A stretch of 64,000 nucleotides of DNA from Flavobacterium shii (GTDB lineage Bacteria; Bacteroidota; Bacteroidia; Flavobacteriales; Flavobacteriaceae). Shown one piece after another: positions 51,901 through 62,072 of the stretch (position 1 is its first letter; every line of letters starts with the position of its first letter). The notes beneath the pieces are model-generated. The model was not told the DNA's origin. It did not search any database and saw only the letters and a program-made list of their open reading frames with translations. Made by a program: the position numbers and the translations under genes. The stretch covers positions 1 through 64,000 of the forward strand of contig NZ_JAOZEW010000010.1 of the NCBI RefSeq assembly GCF_025847235.1. The letters are read 5' to 3'.

Positions 51901-54700
51901 TTAAGCGATCCTGTTCCATTTTTGATGTAAACATCAATGGATTTTCCGGAGTAATCAATAGTGTATTAATACCACTAGGAGGCATTAAGGTATTTGTAGG
52001 CTTAATATCAGATTCAATGCTTATTTGCCTACCGGATGTGGCTCTCGAAAAAATATTAATACCATATCCCTGATATACATATGTATTTTTTCCTGTTTTT
52101 TCCTGACGGATATTTAAAATTGATTTTCCTGTTTCGGGAATGATAATTGGTGCCGGTTCGTAAGATGATCTTTCTAAATCTTTATTGACATTGTAATAGT
52201 CTGAATCGTATGCCAGTTCGGGTTTTACCCATGTAGGATCAATATTTTTAATTTTATAATCTACACCTACATAAATAGGAAACGTAAATGTACTTCCATC
52301 ATATTCCAATGAAGAACTAAAGAAATCAGTATCAATATCATAATCCTTTATGTCGTCCATGAACAAACTTACATACCTTTTTTTTCCATCAAAGCTATAC
52401 CCATTTGGATCTGTAATTTTTGCAGTTTCATCTTCCTCTGAATCTATATTTAATCCTGGTACAATTTTGCTCAACTGCACTGGAAGAGACATGCGTTCTG
52501 TTGCAACAGAAGTTGGAATACTCATAGAAAGATGTTGGACTTCTACCGGCTCCAAGCCACCTTTTAAATCTTTAAAAGTTGTATATTCTGTAAGATAAAC
52601 AAATTCCCCAGATAGAATAGTACTATCGATATCGATGCAACCAAGTCCTAACATACGTGCAATATGATAATCATTTGCAGCAATGTTTAATAAATCCAAA
52701 TTAGATATTTCACTGGTATTTGGAGTTCCTTCTACTGTATCTCCAAAATTAATAGTTTCTAAAGCAGTTGGGTTATCTGGAATCTCGCTTAATTCAATGT
52801 AGCTTTTAAGAACTTCCTTAATATTTTTATCACCATCTACTGTTGCACGTTGCCATTTATCTTTGTAATTATTGATATTTACATATTCACCATCATTGTA
52901 TTTTAACCATTTTCCATGAACAGCATTTAGCTGCGGCTCTAATTGTTCAAATACTGTTGTATCGTTTTCACTTAATGCATATTTTCCCTTTAAATCCCAA
53001 TTTCCATTATCATTTGCATGTTGAATAAAATCGGAATAGAATTCAAAGTTGATTCCGTTTAACATACAATTGCTAGCTTTAAAGCGTATGCTTCTACCAT
53101 TTTCGGCTACTAGGCGAACTGCATTTATTTGAGTCGAAGAATATGTTTTACGGTTAGTAACTCTTTTTGCAGCTGTAATAGTATTCTCTGCTACAGACAA
53201 GGTTTCTAATCTAACAATACTAGAACTACTTACAGAGTTAAAGTTTAATTCTGCGGCAAAAAATAATTCATTCTTGTTTTCAATTTCGATAACATTGTTT
53301 CCGTAAGCCTGAATAAAACCTGTAGGATTTGTTAATGGATTAATACTAAGTTTTACTGATAAGTATTTTTCCACGTTTCTAAAATAAACATAAAATGATC
53401 TTGCAGGGTTAGCTGTTTTGTAAACCCATAGCGCATTACTATTATCTATTGACTGTGGTTTCAGACTCAAATTTAAAGTAGAACTAATCTTGGTGTAAGG
53501 AGCTCTGTACACTTTTACGAAATCATCTGGTTTATTAAAATTAGATTTTTCACCTGTAAATAAATCTCCTTTCGGAAGGTGTTTTTCTCCTAATTCTCCA
53601 GCCAATAACCAACGGAGGTGTATTCCTTTTGTACTGTCAATTCCTTTTGAACCTGCAGCAGTAATTTGCAAACTAGTCGATTGTAGTGATGTCTTAGGCG
53701 AAATTTCAACAACCGGTTTCTTTATTACATTAAAATTGATAGTAAATTTATTGTGGTTGATGACTTTTTGCAGTGCAATTAATTCCGAAAAATCACCATT
53801 AACTAGAGGTGTGCCATTAATTTGAATTGCAACTTCCAATTGAGATTGAGCCTGTATAATAACTGTATCTCTTAGAGTGAGGGTCAAGCCATTTAAAGCA
53901 GCCGAAATATGAATTTTTGTACCAGCAACCAGTGTTAAATCAACTAAACTTTTATTTTTAAGTACCAAACTCCCAGTTTCTTGATTGACTAAAGTTCCTT
54001 TGGTCAAAACAGGGTAGACTAGTTTATTTTCTACAATAGATACTTTGGCATTACAACCTATATGAGCATTAACTAAATCAGTAGTAAGCTGGTTTAACTC
54101 AGTACCCAAAGTAAGAAAATCACCGCGTCTTAAATAATCTGAATTTATAGCAGAAATAGTACTGGTCTTCAACACAGCTGTTCTACCTAAATAAAAATTA
54201 AGAGGCTTTACTAATTCTGCAAATGTTACTGAATCATTACCTGTTACTCCATAAACAAAAATACGTGATTGTTGACTCAGATCATTGTATAAATTTTGAA
54301 GTACGCTTGTATTGTTTACCTGTAAACCATCGGTTACAATAACAATAATATCCGGAGTGACAGGTAAATTATTAATAAGCTCTATACCAGATGCCCAATA
54401 ATCGGATTGCGGATTAATTTGTCTTGAGCCAAATGAGTTGACCCAACTTAAAAAATCGGTTTGATTACTTGATATTTTTTTTTGAATAATATGGTCAGAT
54501 CTTAAATTGCCATCATCATTCGACATTCCGATTAACGACAAAGTGGTATTACTCTGAGCTTGAGAATTGATAAATGAAGTTAAGCCATCCCGTATTTGCT
54601 TTGCTTCGTTTTGGTTAATCGAACCCGATTCATCGACAACGATAGCTATATATGTTTCGCAACCCGAGAATTGGCTCTCTTGAAGATTTATAGAACTCAT
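48998..54700 (-). CDS. Giant von Willebrand factor A protein
   Basis: A 1900-residue protein without signal peptide or membrane helix. Residues 14-190 are a von Willebrand A domain with MIDAS loop residues VVDESGS (Asp23, Ser25, Ser27), SDYWASGIELI and IVTDGL (Asp124); the usual Thr of the second loop seems to be replaced by Ser. The rest is a chain of beta-rich modules (about 200-1650), with a fibronectin-like pair near the C-terminus (about 1660-1900; YRITVSREIEYADPSS, VIFNWEKTTHNGKYHLYK). Its 5' end lies 28 bases behind the 2447-residue gene, so the two are probably translated from the same transcript. Likely a structural component with a metal-dependent binding module. Confidence 0.85.
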   Translation of the reverse strand: MSSINLQESQFSGCETYIAIVVDESGSINQNEAKQIRDGLTSFINSQAQSNTTLSLIGMSNDDGNLRSDHIIQKKISSNQTDFLSWVNSFGSRQINPQSDYWASGIELINNLPVTPDIIVIVTDGLQVNNTSVLQNLYNDLSQQSRIFVYGVTGNDSVTFAELVKPLNFYLGRTAVLKTSTISAINSDYLRRGDFLTLGTELNQLTTDLVNAHIGCNAKVSIVENKLVYPVLTKGTLVNQETGSLVLKNKSLVDLTLVAGTKIHISAALNGLTLTLRDTVIIQAQSQLEVAIQINGTPLVNGDFSELIALQKVINHNKFTINFNVIKKPVVEISPKTSLQSTSLQITAAGSKGIDSTKGIHLRWLLAGELGEKHLPKGDLFTGEKSNFNKPDDFVKVYRAPYTKISSTLNLSLKPQSIDNSNALWVYKTANPARSFYVYFRNVEKYLSVKLSINPLTNPTGFIQAYGNNVIEIENKNELFFAAELNFNSVSSSSIVRLETLSVAENTITAAKRVTNRKTYSSTQINAVRLVAENGRSIRFKASNCMLNGINFEFYSDFIQHANDNGNWDLKGKYALSENDTTVFEQLEPQLNAVHGKWLKYNDGEYVNINNYKDKWQRATVDGDKNIKEVLKSYIELSEIPDNPTALETINFGDTVEGTPNTSEISNLDLLNIAANDYHIARMLGLGCIDIDSTILSGEFVYLTEYTTFKDLKGGLEPVEVQHLSMSIPTSVATERMSLPVQLSKIVPGLNIDSEEDETAKITDPNGYSFDGKKRYVSLFMDDIKDYDIDTDFFSSSLEYDGSTFTFPIYVGVDYKIKNIDPTWVKPELAYDSDYYNVNKDLERSSYEPAPIIIPETGKSILNIRQEKTGKNTYVYQGYGINIFSRATSGRQISIESDIKPTNTLMPPSGINTLLITPENPLMFTSKMEQDRLKKITGTDKTFIRILYDYYSIQELLSYSIPTGMTQEDAEKPNTIYPDNEEIFADYFKLYYRDGLPQIEYAQITNIQNNTENDITSIIKIKDYTVLSSGEKINVTLNTTNKDRFIGGILTIGDQNYVIDKVAVFNDSLGKFDYANVHVLKKEVSDSVLAEGEATVDSEQIKAIKMPENGLCALVENMLTPSNWHQPGPLNFQVEYPTNLKAVHRETIQPKDSQGSGDIQIEKTRGIWKPATIERALEDAYQMDVNGKYVLDVNENPIRLPEKKHLGLYKLTFSGYNLPQHPQYKGENVENSVEWSNGTVRLFTKSSVEPGNTVPVKSRKEFKVVLTENIGGTGNLVLYINDTSFKLKEGGNYIMDPAHDEIIIGEQKANYYPSYKVSLFANPAYGLTSANILPREDESTHYSIFGISSHSNLFNYDSKISVPSPMYAVKIEEPVKPEEVEGGLYATRPDFFNRSTFTLTSKYTHKPYGVLHYRANDEALLSVLYKRTTINTIREELKKLGGNDEIYFANRWKNFLNFNDLETQANYGTFPLVGEPDKKYHFPIPDNEQLKDAINDFIKWHNKSQGKTVPEIDRLTALNQLLISTDQGVEKNLLAIHFIEQAIHTAFVPLTEVPVIYDYINDNSYVPINKKQTIKDKNGHTLKPTDPDFDIAPMMKITNAAQNRTQFTDFNLDGNSQNVYFYGVREMDIKMNFSEFSAFWGPVKLVPSNPPQTPEIKRIMPVLENPVLGIKPAIQIELNAYQPEYKIKKINIYRATSMLNAQSIRTMSPVKEILIGEDTLSTDFDNTWTVYDEFQDLENIPFGDGLFYRITVSREIEYADPSSTDLNPVVNIDYTPSQPSKITATVIADAILPQSPVIKATGAPTGTNGAILKPVIFNWEKTTHNGKYHLYKMNNQGNWDKIHEVVSNNETITLPLQQTKLTTDELIIKTEDGERVYHHFKVVSENSSGMYSSEEKILTL

Positions 54701-54728
54701 TTTTTTCTTGTTTTTAAAGATTTATATT

Positions 54729-57700
54729 TTATAATTCTAATACTTGTTTATCAACGAATACTGTTAGTGGTATCTTACCATTTACTGCTGTTCCTTCATT
54801 ATTCCACATTCTATATTCAAACTTGATGTTTAAATTAGTATCTGTAATTTTTTTACTATCAGGCATGATTAAAACCTGTGAGTAATCTTTGGAATACAAT
54901 ACTTTGTATGCTTGGTTTTTAGTAAATAATTCAACTTCTTTACCATTGATTATTTCGATACCAGGATCTCCTACAATAACTGTATCCTTAATTTCTTCTA
55001 ATGGCATTTTAGGAACGTTAAATGGTTCAGGGTTACGAATTAAAAGCGCTATGGTATCACCAGTATTGGTATCGATAATGCGATTTACCTCAGTACTTTG
55101 AGCCGGATCAAGTGGAGATAATTTTAAGATTCCCTCGATAGCACGATCATACGAATGTTGATACTTTAATGCAATAGCATCACTCATAGGATTTGCTTTT
55201 GCAATAATTACATCATATAAAGCTTGAATTTGATCCTGAGCTAAGTTTAACTTAATGTCAAATAATGCTTTATGTGAATTAATTACAGCGCCTGTTTCAT
55301 CTTTTTCTTTAATCAGATAACTGTTTATTTGCTCTTTGAAATCTTTGTAACGAGAAGTTTGGAACCCAAATTGATGTACCAGAATATTTTCAGCTTTGTC
55401 TTCGACTAGATTTTGGTTAGCATCAAAGTAATTATTTGCTAAAATCGTATACAATTTCGAAGGTTTTAAGTCTGTTAATTTTACTGTATAACCATATGAT
55501 TTTGGTTGTAAAGGATCACCAATCTCCAGCGTACATTTCATTTCAGGTTTCCCTTTGATAAAGTTGTTTAATAATTGTACACCCAAAGGAATCCTAGGGT
55601 CATTATCGCTTACCCATGCTACATTTTTTGTTTCTGCTTTAGGATAGGTAGTTTTTTCTACTCCCAATGGATACGGAATAAGTTCATCGTTAAGAGGATC
55701 TTTAACAATAAGGTTTAAAGCGCCTTTCATTTCTTTTCTATTAGTTCCATATTCCGCCCAGTCTTTAAACATATGATAAGCATAAGGATTGGTGAAAAAC
55801 AAGGAAACCTTGCATTGTTCATTTCCATAAAAAGCTGGTTTAGATTGTAATAAGCTTCCATCGGCATTAGGGTAAGAACGGTTGTAATCTATATATTGTC
55901 TTAATGATGTTAATGGAGATTTTGCCAAATCTGTTAATTCATTCTTCGGAGCAGGCGTCTGTCCAACTGGTGTTACAGGATCAGGAACCGGGAAGTGCCC
56001 TACCGGCCCTAAAGTTTTAAATCCATAATAGTATTTAAACGATGTTTCATTTTTGTCATCTACAGTATCTAGTAATTCAAAATCTAAACAATAAGTTGTA
56101 TTTGGTCTCCAAATAGGTTGAACAGTGTTTTGAACTGCGTCCTTCATAGCCTTATTGTCTTCTTTTACTGCTTCAGATCCAGGTATGGTCGTATTATGGA
56201 AAAAACTTTCTTTAGTCAACCAATCTATGCTTTGTACATAAGTAGTATACTCTAATTCTTCATCCTTATTATTGCCTCCTTTTGAACAGATAACACTATT
56301 TACAGTAATTAATTTAGAAGTCTTAGTTCCTCTTGTATAGGTTAAATTTGTAACAGCATCAAGTTCAATTAAATTAGTCGTTCCATTTGCTAAAGCAGAG
56401 TTAGATGAAGTCACCGAAACAGTTGTTGTCGGATGCAATGAACAGTTGTCGAATAGATCATTAAATAGAGAGAAATAAATTCCTTTCTCATTCTTTTTAG
56501 ATGAAAGCATCAGGATTTCATTCGCCGATGGAGCGTTTTGGATAGTAATGATTGACGCTTTATCCGCAGTATTTTCTCTTTCAATTAATCTTGTAAGCTG
56601 TAATGAAGTATTAAATACGAATAAATAATGTTCATTATAAGCAATAATAGAATTATCTGTTAAGGTATTATTTGATAAATAAACAACAGAATCAAATATT
56701 GTATCGTTTTTAACTATATCAAGGGCAGTACCGTTAATTTGAGCTAAACCGAATTTTTCGTTTGTCAATTTAACCGACATCAGGATTTTTCCATTTGCAA
56801 TGATTGCATCAGTAATTTCGGTAATAGAAGTGTCAGAAACTACCTTTGTATCAGTTACAGTTACTGCTTTAGTAGCTGTATTAACGCTTAAACGAATAAT
56901 CTTTTTATCTTTTGTAATCAAACTAAACTCAGTACCACTATGTTGTAGTATTTTAATTGCTATTTCACTGATTTTTACACGATGAATAATAGCACGATTA
57001 CTTCCGTTAACCCAGTTAATTTGAGTTTCATTACTCAAAGTATTAATCCAAAGAAGCTCATTGTTATCTAATGGCAATAACTTGTTAAATCCTAAAGAAT
57101 AGGTGCTTAGATATTGCATTCCAAAACTCTGATTTAATTCAGAATCAAGTTCAATAATTGCTGTTGCAGCAAGAGGATCTTGGCAACCAACTACAAAATT
57201 ATAGTCAATAACTGCCTCTCCAATTCCTTTACATTGTCTCGTATCTATGGCTTGAGTGAGTAACAAATTACCATTTACGACTTGCATAGAAGTTACTACG
57301 CCGTTTAATAAACGCTCTCTTAATATTCTTCCGTTGCTATCAATTTGAATAAGAACTGTTGTGTTTGGCTGCGGATGAAATGAAATAAGATAGGTATTAT
57401 CATATTTAAAGACTTTATCAAATGCGTAAATAACTTTTCCTTTATATCCATAAAAACGAGTGAAAGTAAGTGAAGTAGGAGTGCTATTTGGCGTATCATT
57501 ACCAGCAGCTACTTTTAATTGTGCTAATTCTGCCAGTAATAAATTGTATTGTGTTATATCACTTGGAACAGAAATAGAGACTTCTCCATTTGCATCAGCA
57601 TAGGTATTATCAAATAAAGAAGCGAGTTTATTTCTAATCTCCAAAATACGCTCTGCGTTTGCCGATAAAGGAATAATTACAATCTTATCTATTTTAGTTT

Positions 57701-60700
57701 TTGAAATGGCATTATCTTCTGCATCAAGTAAAGTTATAGCACTTAACAATTCAGCTTTAGTATATGTTAACTCCTCTGAAGCTATCGCATTAGCAGTTTT
57801 TTTCAATAAAACTTTTTTATAAGAAACGAATTTTTTATTTTCTTCTGTGACAGCAGTATAAGCTTTAATTTTTACGTCTTTGGCAAGAGTGGTAAGTTTT
57901 AAAGTAGGTTCAATAGCCGATTCCGGGAATATAATTTCTAACTGATTGTAGTTTTTAAATGATAGAGATCTTCTATACCCAAAAGGGTTGCCCTCTCCAG
58001 TAATACTCATGAAATCTCCAGCCTCAAGTTTATTATTTTCCAAAACTACAGGAGTATCTCCAATAAGTCTAAAAAATAGTCCATTGATTTTATCTGCCTC
58101 ATATTGAGTAGGTACATAAAAACGTTTTCCCATGCTCTTATTAAGAAAATCGGTATGCTCTTTTTCTATTTTTTCAGATACACAGAACAATTTAGATGGA
58201 GTAATTCCGTATTGTTCCGGAACATACCAGCCAGGTTCTCCAGCGCTTAAAAAGGAGAAAGGATTGGTTGCCAAAACACGAATACTATCATATTGATCAA
58301 TAGCTTTTTGCCATTGAGCCCATGGTAAATTTTTCACCTTATCTCTATCCTTTTGCTCTACAACAGCTTCAAAAGGGTGGTAATCTTCCCAAGCATTTGC
58401 AGTACTATTCCAAGATTTTATTCCAATTGATTTAATAGAATATTGATGTTTAACCTGACGCAATTTTCTTCCTCCTGCTGTGCTAACTGGAGGCATCATA
58501 TCAATATAATTTTTTGCATCACCAGTATAACCTCCAATTTTTTTGGCTAATTCCGGATTAGGTAATAATCCCTTAGCCATTTTAACATCGATATATGTGT
58601 CCAGGGGAATTATTTTTGTAATAGCACTTGCATTACTAGGGTAACTATTAAAATAATTAAGAGAGAATGCCTGATTAGTAAGCATATGTACTCCTTTTAC
58701 CGAGTCGGCTGTTCTATTGTCCTGTGCATCACCGTATGTTCCCATAGGAAGTGGGCTATAAGGAGTACGATCAACCACTCTGTTAATATCCCATTGAAGT
58801 TCTATTAAAAAGCTTTTACTCACTCTAATGAAGCCTATCTTTACACGTACTCTTAATTCTAGTTTAGCATAGATTAAGAAGGGTTTAAACGATTCGATTG
58901 AGAATACGGTATCTAATACAATCTCTACATTTATAATCCAAATTTTAATCTGTATACCTCCACCAGCATTAATATAACCACCCATTTGAGGGCGTTTGAA
59001 TGAAATTTTTCCTCCTAACTCTAGATAAGCCCATAGTTTTACTTTGGCAGGACCGAAGCTTTTTTCAAGTTTAAAGTCCAATCTGGCTCCAGCTTCAATT
59101 CCTTGAGCAGAAAGCATAATAAATGCTTTGGCAGTGAATAGAGTTAATATTCTGGCCATAATTGGATCTTTTCTGGATCCTAAATTTACATACCAAGGTT
59201 TTTGATTTTTAAAGAAGAATCCAGCTTCTAATAAAGCATGTAATTGAAAAATCTGTCCGCCATCTTTTGGGATACTAAAATCGGCTCCCGCGGCTAATTC
59301 CAATGAATCGTCTCCAAAAGCAACCATAGCAAAAAACGGAGGATTACTAGGATCATCTTCAATAAGACCTAATCGTCCGGCGATAACGTTTAATCCCGCT
59401 TCTATATAAAATAAGGTAGGCAGAGATAGTAACAACATCGCACGTAGAGACAAGACGTGTCCACCATCGGCTACAGTTCCAAAGGTTGCTCCAGCACCAA
59501 TAGAAAATGGTGATTTATATTGTAAAGAGTCTGGTGGTCCACTGAATTTTCTAATGTTTATCCCTGGTTTCGGATGTTTATAAAATTCGTACCAAGAGTT
59601 ATCTGTAGTTAATCCTGCAGCTTGTTTGGTTGCCACATATCTAAAACCTAACAGACCTCTAAAAGCTGAGATAGAAAGAAATCCTAACGGAATAGGAGTA
59701 GGGAGTTCGATATGAGCATCTACCAAAAATGCAGGATATTTAGGCATAAAACGCATTCCTACACCACCAGAAATTTTTGCTTTTGGTAATTTTAAAGAAA
59801 CCTCCCCCATAAATTCAGGAGATTTCCCTGGTTCAGGAAGAGAAATCATACCATGAATGATAGCCATCGCAGAGGCAGCAGTTGCTGTTCCCGGAATCAT
59901 TAAATCGACTTCGATAGTTTGAATTCTTAAAAACGAATCTTTATGACCTTCTTCAGTACAATAGTAATATTTAACACCTTCTCCACGAGCATCCAAACCT
60001 AATGGATTGATACTAATGGCACCATCAAATCCCCAAAAGTTGTATTTACGACCATTAATTTGAGTAGAACCAAAATTAATGTTAGACACAGCCATTTTTA
60101 CTGGTCCAAGATTTAATGAAATATTTAAAGGAATTGGAATAGACCCCCCTTCAAGTTCAATGTTTCCATCACTATAAATTCGGAGTTTTTCGATAATGAT
60201 TTTTTGACCATCCATAAGCTGGTTCATGGTCTCATTCAAAAATGAAATTTCACAAGCCGTTCCGATGTAATAATCATCTTCTTCTTTACCTAATTCTAAA
60301 CTATTAAATTTAAAATTAACAAAGTCGAATAAAGTAGCTTCTGGTTTACTTCCTTCAGCGAATGAAGCTGTAAGATTAAAATCACCATCATCATATAAAT
60401 GACCTTCAATACCTACGCGAAGAGCTTGACCTCCTTGTTTGAATTTCTTGATCTCTAACGCTCCCTTTATATTAGAACTAACAACTTTATTTTGCTTGAA
60501 AGTTATGTCGAATTTTTGAAAACCAACTCTAAAGCCTTTGCTTGGAGAACCTATGGTTTTCCAAAGTGTAGGAACACTGTCTGTACCATTATCATTTGGC
60601 AGGCTTTTAAGATACGTTTGATAATCAATAGCCGACTTAAAAGTTTTTGTTCCTCCCGTTAAAGGCGCTTTCTCAGTTAGTGTTAAAGGAAATTTGAATG

Positions 60701-62072
60701 AATAAGGAGGGATATTTGTAGTTGTTGTAGGGAATAGTTTTGATTTTAAATCATTAATATTCGATACTTTAACTTCTTCTACAACAGATGTTGTTGCGTT
60801 TTTTTGGAATAGTGTAACAGGAAATTGTAAATCAAATTCATTATCATAATAATCTATTGTTCCTCCTACAATAGCCGAAGGAACTGTTTCAAGCATAAAT
60901 GTTCCAGAAACACCACCTGTACCTATTAATAGATCATAACCGCCTAATCGCAATGTGCTTGATGCTGTACCCTGAACAGTATCATCATGAAACCATCTCG
61001 CAGGTAAGGTTACAGATAATGCTCGGGCATATACCCCAACAAAATCATTTGGTCTGCCATCGGCATCAGCTTCCGGGATATTTGTTTTTTTACTTAAATC
61101 AAGTTTTAAACTTTCTATTTGAATAAGCATACCAGATCTTCCAATTTCGCAAAATTGTGGGTTCAGAGTACCTGCTAATTCTAGATTGTAACCTATTCCT
61201 GCTTGCGTATCGGCATATAAAAGTGCTTTGGCAAATTGAAATCTGGCAATATGCGTTTCGTCTTCATCTCTTTCGGTACCATTGTTTTTCCAAGGCAATA
61301 ATATTTTTCTTGGAAACTCAATTGCAGCAGATAATTCGAGCGTTATCCTGGATTTTGGAGTAATAATTTTTTTAATGTATTCTTCAATATCATCAGGAAT
61401 AAAAGATGAGAAAAAGATTTTAATTTTTGCTTTTGTCTCTGATAAATCGGTCGATAATAAATACAATGAAAATATTGCAGGAGCAATTTTTTTATCTAGA
61501 AGGCTAACTTGAACTATTAATTCTTGTAAACTATTGCTAGAAGTTTCATCGATAGCTATGGCAGTACCGTATAAGGTATTTATATCCTGAACAAGCTGAC
61601 CGAATTTTGAAAGTGCAGGATTACTTTGAACTACAAATGTGTTTATAGCCAACTGGATTATTTGCTCTTCGGATATGTTTAGAACAGTTAATCCAAGATC
61701 ATAAAAATCTTCTACAGAAAATGAAAAGCCATTTGCATTAAAATATCTTATGTAACGCATAACTTCCCATTCCCAAAAAACAGTGATAGGAAAAGAGGAA
61801 ATTTTACTATCTTCATAATCAGGATTTAATACAAAGAAAGCACCAGTTCCTGGTAATTCGAATGCTAATTTTTTTCTGCTTACAATATCTAAACTATAAA
61901 AAGCGCTACTACCGGTAGTACTCTTAGATGTTTGATAATCTTTATAATACATTTTATCAAAAACTCCTTGAAGTTCATCTTTAATAAAACTTAAAAAATC
62001 GGGTAAGTCCTCTGGTTTTATCAAATCTGATAAAGCCGGATAGTATTTATAATCTGTTGGCGTTGTTGGCAT
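54729..62072 (-). CDS. Giant 2447-residue protein of unknown family
   Basis: The frame is continuous over 7.3 kb. There is no signal peptide. The N-terminal 220 residues are helical (YYPALSDLIKPEDLPDFLSFIKDELQGVFDKMYY). Residues 250-1250 are beta-rich with regular hydrophobic strands; ISLNLGPVKMAVSNINFGS and KLPKAKISGGVGMRFMPKYP suggest a repetitive beta-solenoid or lipid-transfer-like shell, with near-membrane features (ALLEAGFFFKNQKPWYVNLG) but no true helices. Residues 1250-2447 are a mix of beta sandwiches. I recognise no catalytic motif and no family; the nearest impressions (DUF6603-like) are unproven. Its size and absence of Sec export fit a component of a large particle assembled in the cytoplasm. 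Confidence 0.85.
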   Translation of the reverse strand: MPTTPTDYKYYPALSDLIKPEDLPDFLSFIKDELQGVFDKMYYKDYQTSKSTTGSSAFYSLDIVSRKKLAFELPGTGAFFVLNPDYEDSKISSFPITVFWEWEVMRYIRYFNANGFSFSVEDFYDLGLTVLNISEEQIIQLAINTFVVQSNPALSKFGQLVQDINTLYGTAIAIDETSSNSLQELIVQVSLLDKKIAPAIFSLYLLSTDLSETKAKIKIFFSSFIPDDIEEYIKKIITPKSRITLELSAAIEFPRKILLPWKNNGTERDEDETHIARFQFAKALLYADTQAGIGYNLELAGTLNPQFCEIGRSGMLIQIESLKLDLSKKTNIPEADADGRPNDFVGVYARALSVTLPARWFHDDTVQGTASSTLRLGGYDLLIGTGGVSGTFMLETVPSAIVGGTIDYYDNEFDLQFPVTLFQKNATTSVVEEVKVSNINDLKSKLFPTTTTNIPPYSFKFPLTLTEKAPLTGGTKTFKSAIDYQTYLKSLPNDNGTDSVPTLWKTIGSPSKGFRVGFQKFDITFKQNKVVSSNIKGALEIKKFKQGGQALRVGIEGHLYDDGDFNLTASFAEGSKPEATLFDFVNFKFNSLELGKEEDDYYIGTACEISFLNETMNQLMDGQKIIIEKLRIYSDGNIELEGGSIPIPLNISLNLGPVKMAVSNINFGSTQINGRKYNFWGFDGAISINPLGLDARGEGVKYYYCTEEGHKDSFLRIQTIEVDLMIPGTATAASAMAIIHGMISLPEPGKSPEFMGEVSLKLPKAKISGGVGMRFMPKYPAFLVDAHIELPTPIPLGFLSISAFRGLLGFRYVATKQAAGLTTDNSWYEFYKHPKPGINIRKFSGPPDSLQYKSPFSIGAGATFGTVADGGHVLSLRAMLLLSLPTLFYIEAGLNVIAGRLGLIEDDPSNPPFFAMVAFGDDSLELAAGADFSIPKDGGQIFQLHALLEAGFFFKNQKPWYVNLGSRKDPIMARILTLFTAKAFIMLSAQGIEAGARLDFKLEKSFGPAKVKLWAYLELGGKISFKRPQMGGYINAGGGIQIKIWIINVEIVLDTVFSIESFKPFLIYAKLELRVRVKIGFIRVSKSFLIELQWDINRVVDRTPYSPLPMGTYGDAQDNRTADSVKGVHMLTNQAFSLNYFNSYPSNASAITKIIPLDTYIDVKMAKGLLPNPELAKKIGGYTGDAKNYIDMMPPVSTAGGRKLRQVKHQYSIKSIGIKSWNSTANAWEDYHPFEAVVEQKDRDKVKNLPWAQWQKAIDQYDSIRVLATNPFSFLSAGEPGWYVPEQYGITPSKLFCVSEKIEKEHTDFLNKSMGKRFYVPTQYEADKINGLFFRLIGDTPVVLENNKLEAGDFMSITGEGNPFGYRRSLSFKNYNQLEIIFPESAIEPTLKLTTLAKDVKIKAYTAVTEENKKFVSYKKVLLKKTANAIASEELTYTKAELLSAITLLDAEDNAISKTKIDKIVIIPLSANAERILEIRNKLASLFDNTYADANGEVSISVPSDITQYNLLLAELAQLKVAAGNDTPNSTPTSLTFTRFYGYKGKVIYAFDKVFKYDNTYLISFHPQPNTTVLIQIDSNGRILRERLLNGVVTSMQVVNGNLLLTQAIDTRQCKGIGEAVIDYNFVVGCQDPLAATAIIELDSELNQSFGMQYLSTYSLGFNKLLPLDNNELLWINTLSNETQINWVNGSNRAIIHRVKISEIAIKILQHSGTEFSLITKDKKIIRLSVNTATKAVTVTDTKVVSDTSITEITDAIIANGKILMSVKLTNEKFGLAQINGTALDIVKNDTIFDSVVYLSNNTLTDNSIIAYNEHYLFVFNTSLQLTRLIERENTADKASIITIQNAPSANEILMLSSKKNEKGIYFSLFNDLFDNCSLHPTTTVSVTSSNSALANGTTNLIELDAVTNLTYTRGTKTSKLITVNSVICSKGGNNKDEELEYTTYVQSIDWLTKESFFHNTTIPGSEAVKEDNKAMKDAVQNTVQPIWRPNTTYCLDFELLDTVDDKNETSFKYYYGFKTLGPVGHFPVPDPVTPVGQTPAPKNELTDLAKSPLTSLRQYIDYNRSYPNADGSLLQSKPAFYGNEQCKVSLFFTNPYAYHMFKDWAEYGTNRKEMKGALNLIVKDPLNDELIPYPLGVEKTTYPKAETKNVAWVSDNDPRIPLGVQLLNNFIKGKPEMKCTLEIGDPLQPKSYGYTVKLTDLKPSKLYTILANNYFDANQNLVEDKAENILVHQFGFQTSRYKDFKEQINSYLIKEKDETGAVINSHKALFDIKLNLAQDQIQALYDVIIAKANPMSDAIALKYQHSYDRAIEGILKLSPLDPAQSTEVNRIIDTNTGDTIALLIRNPEPFNVPKMPLEEIKDTVIVGDPGIEIINGKEVELFTKNQAYKVLYSKDYSQVLIMPDSKKITDTNLNIKFEYRMWNNEGTAVNGKIPLTVFVDKQVLEL

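Noticed and set aside
48998..62072. Giant genes as non-ribosomal peptide or polyketide synthases
   Set aside because: No condensation, adenylation, ketosynthase or carrier motifs; the sequences are beta-rich and non-enzymatic.
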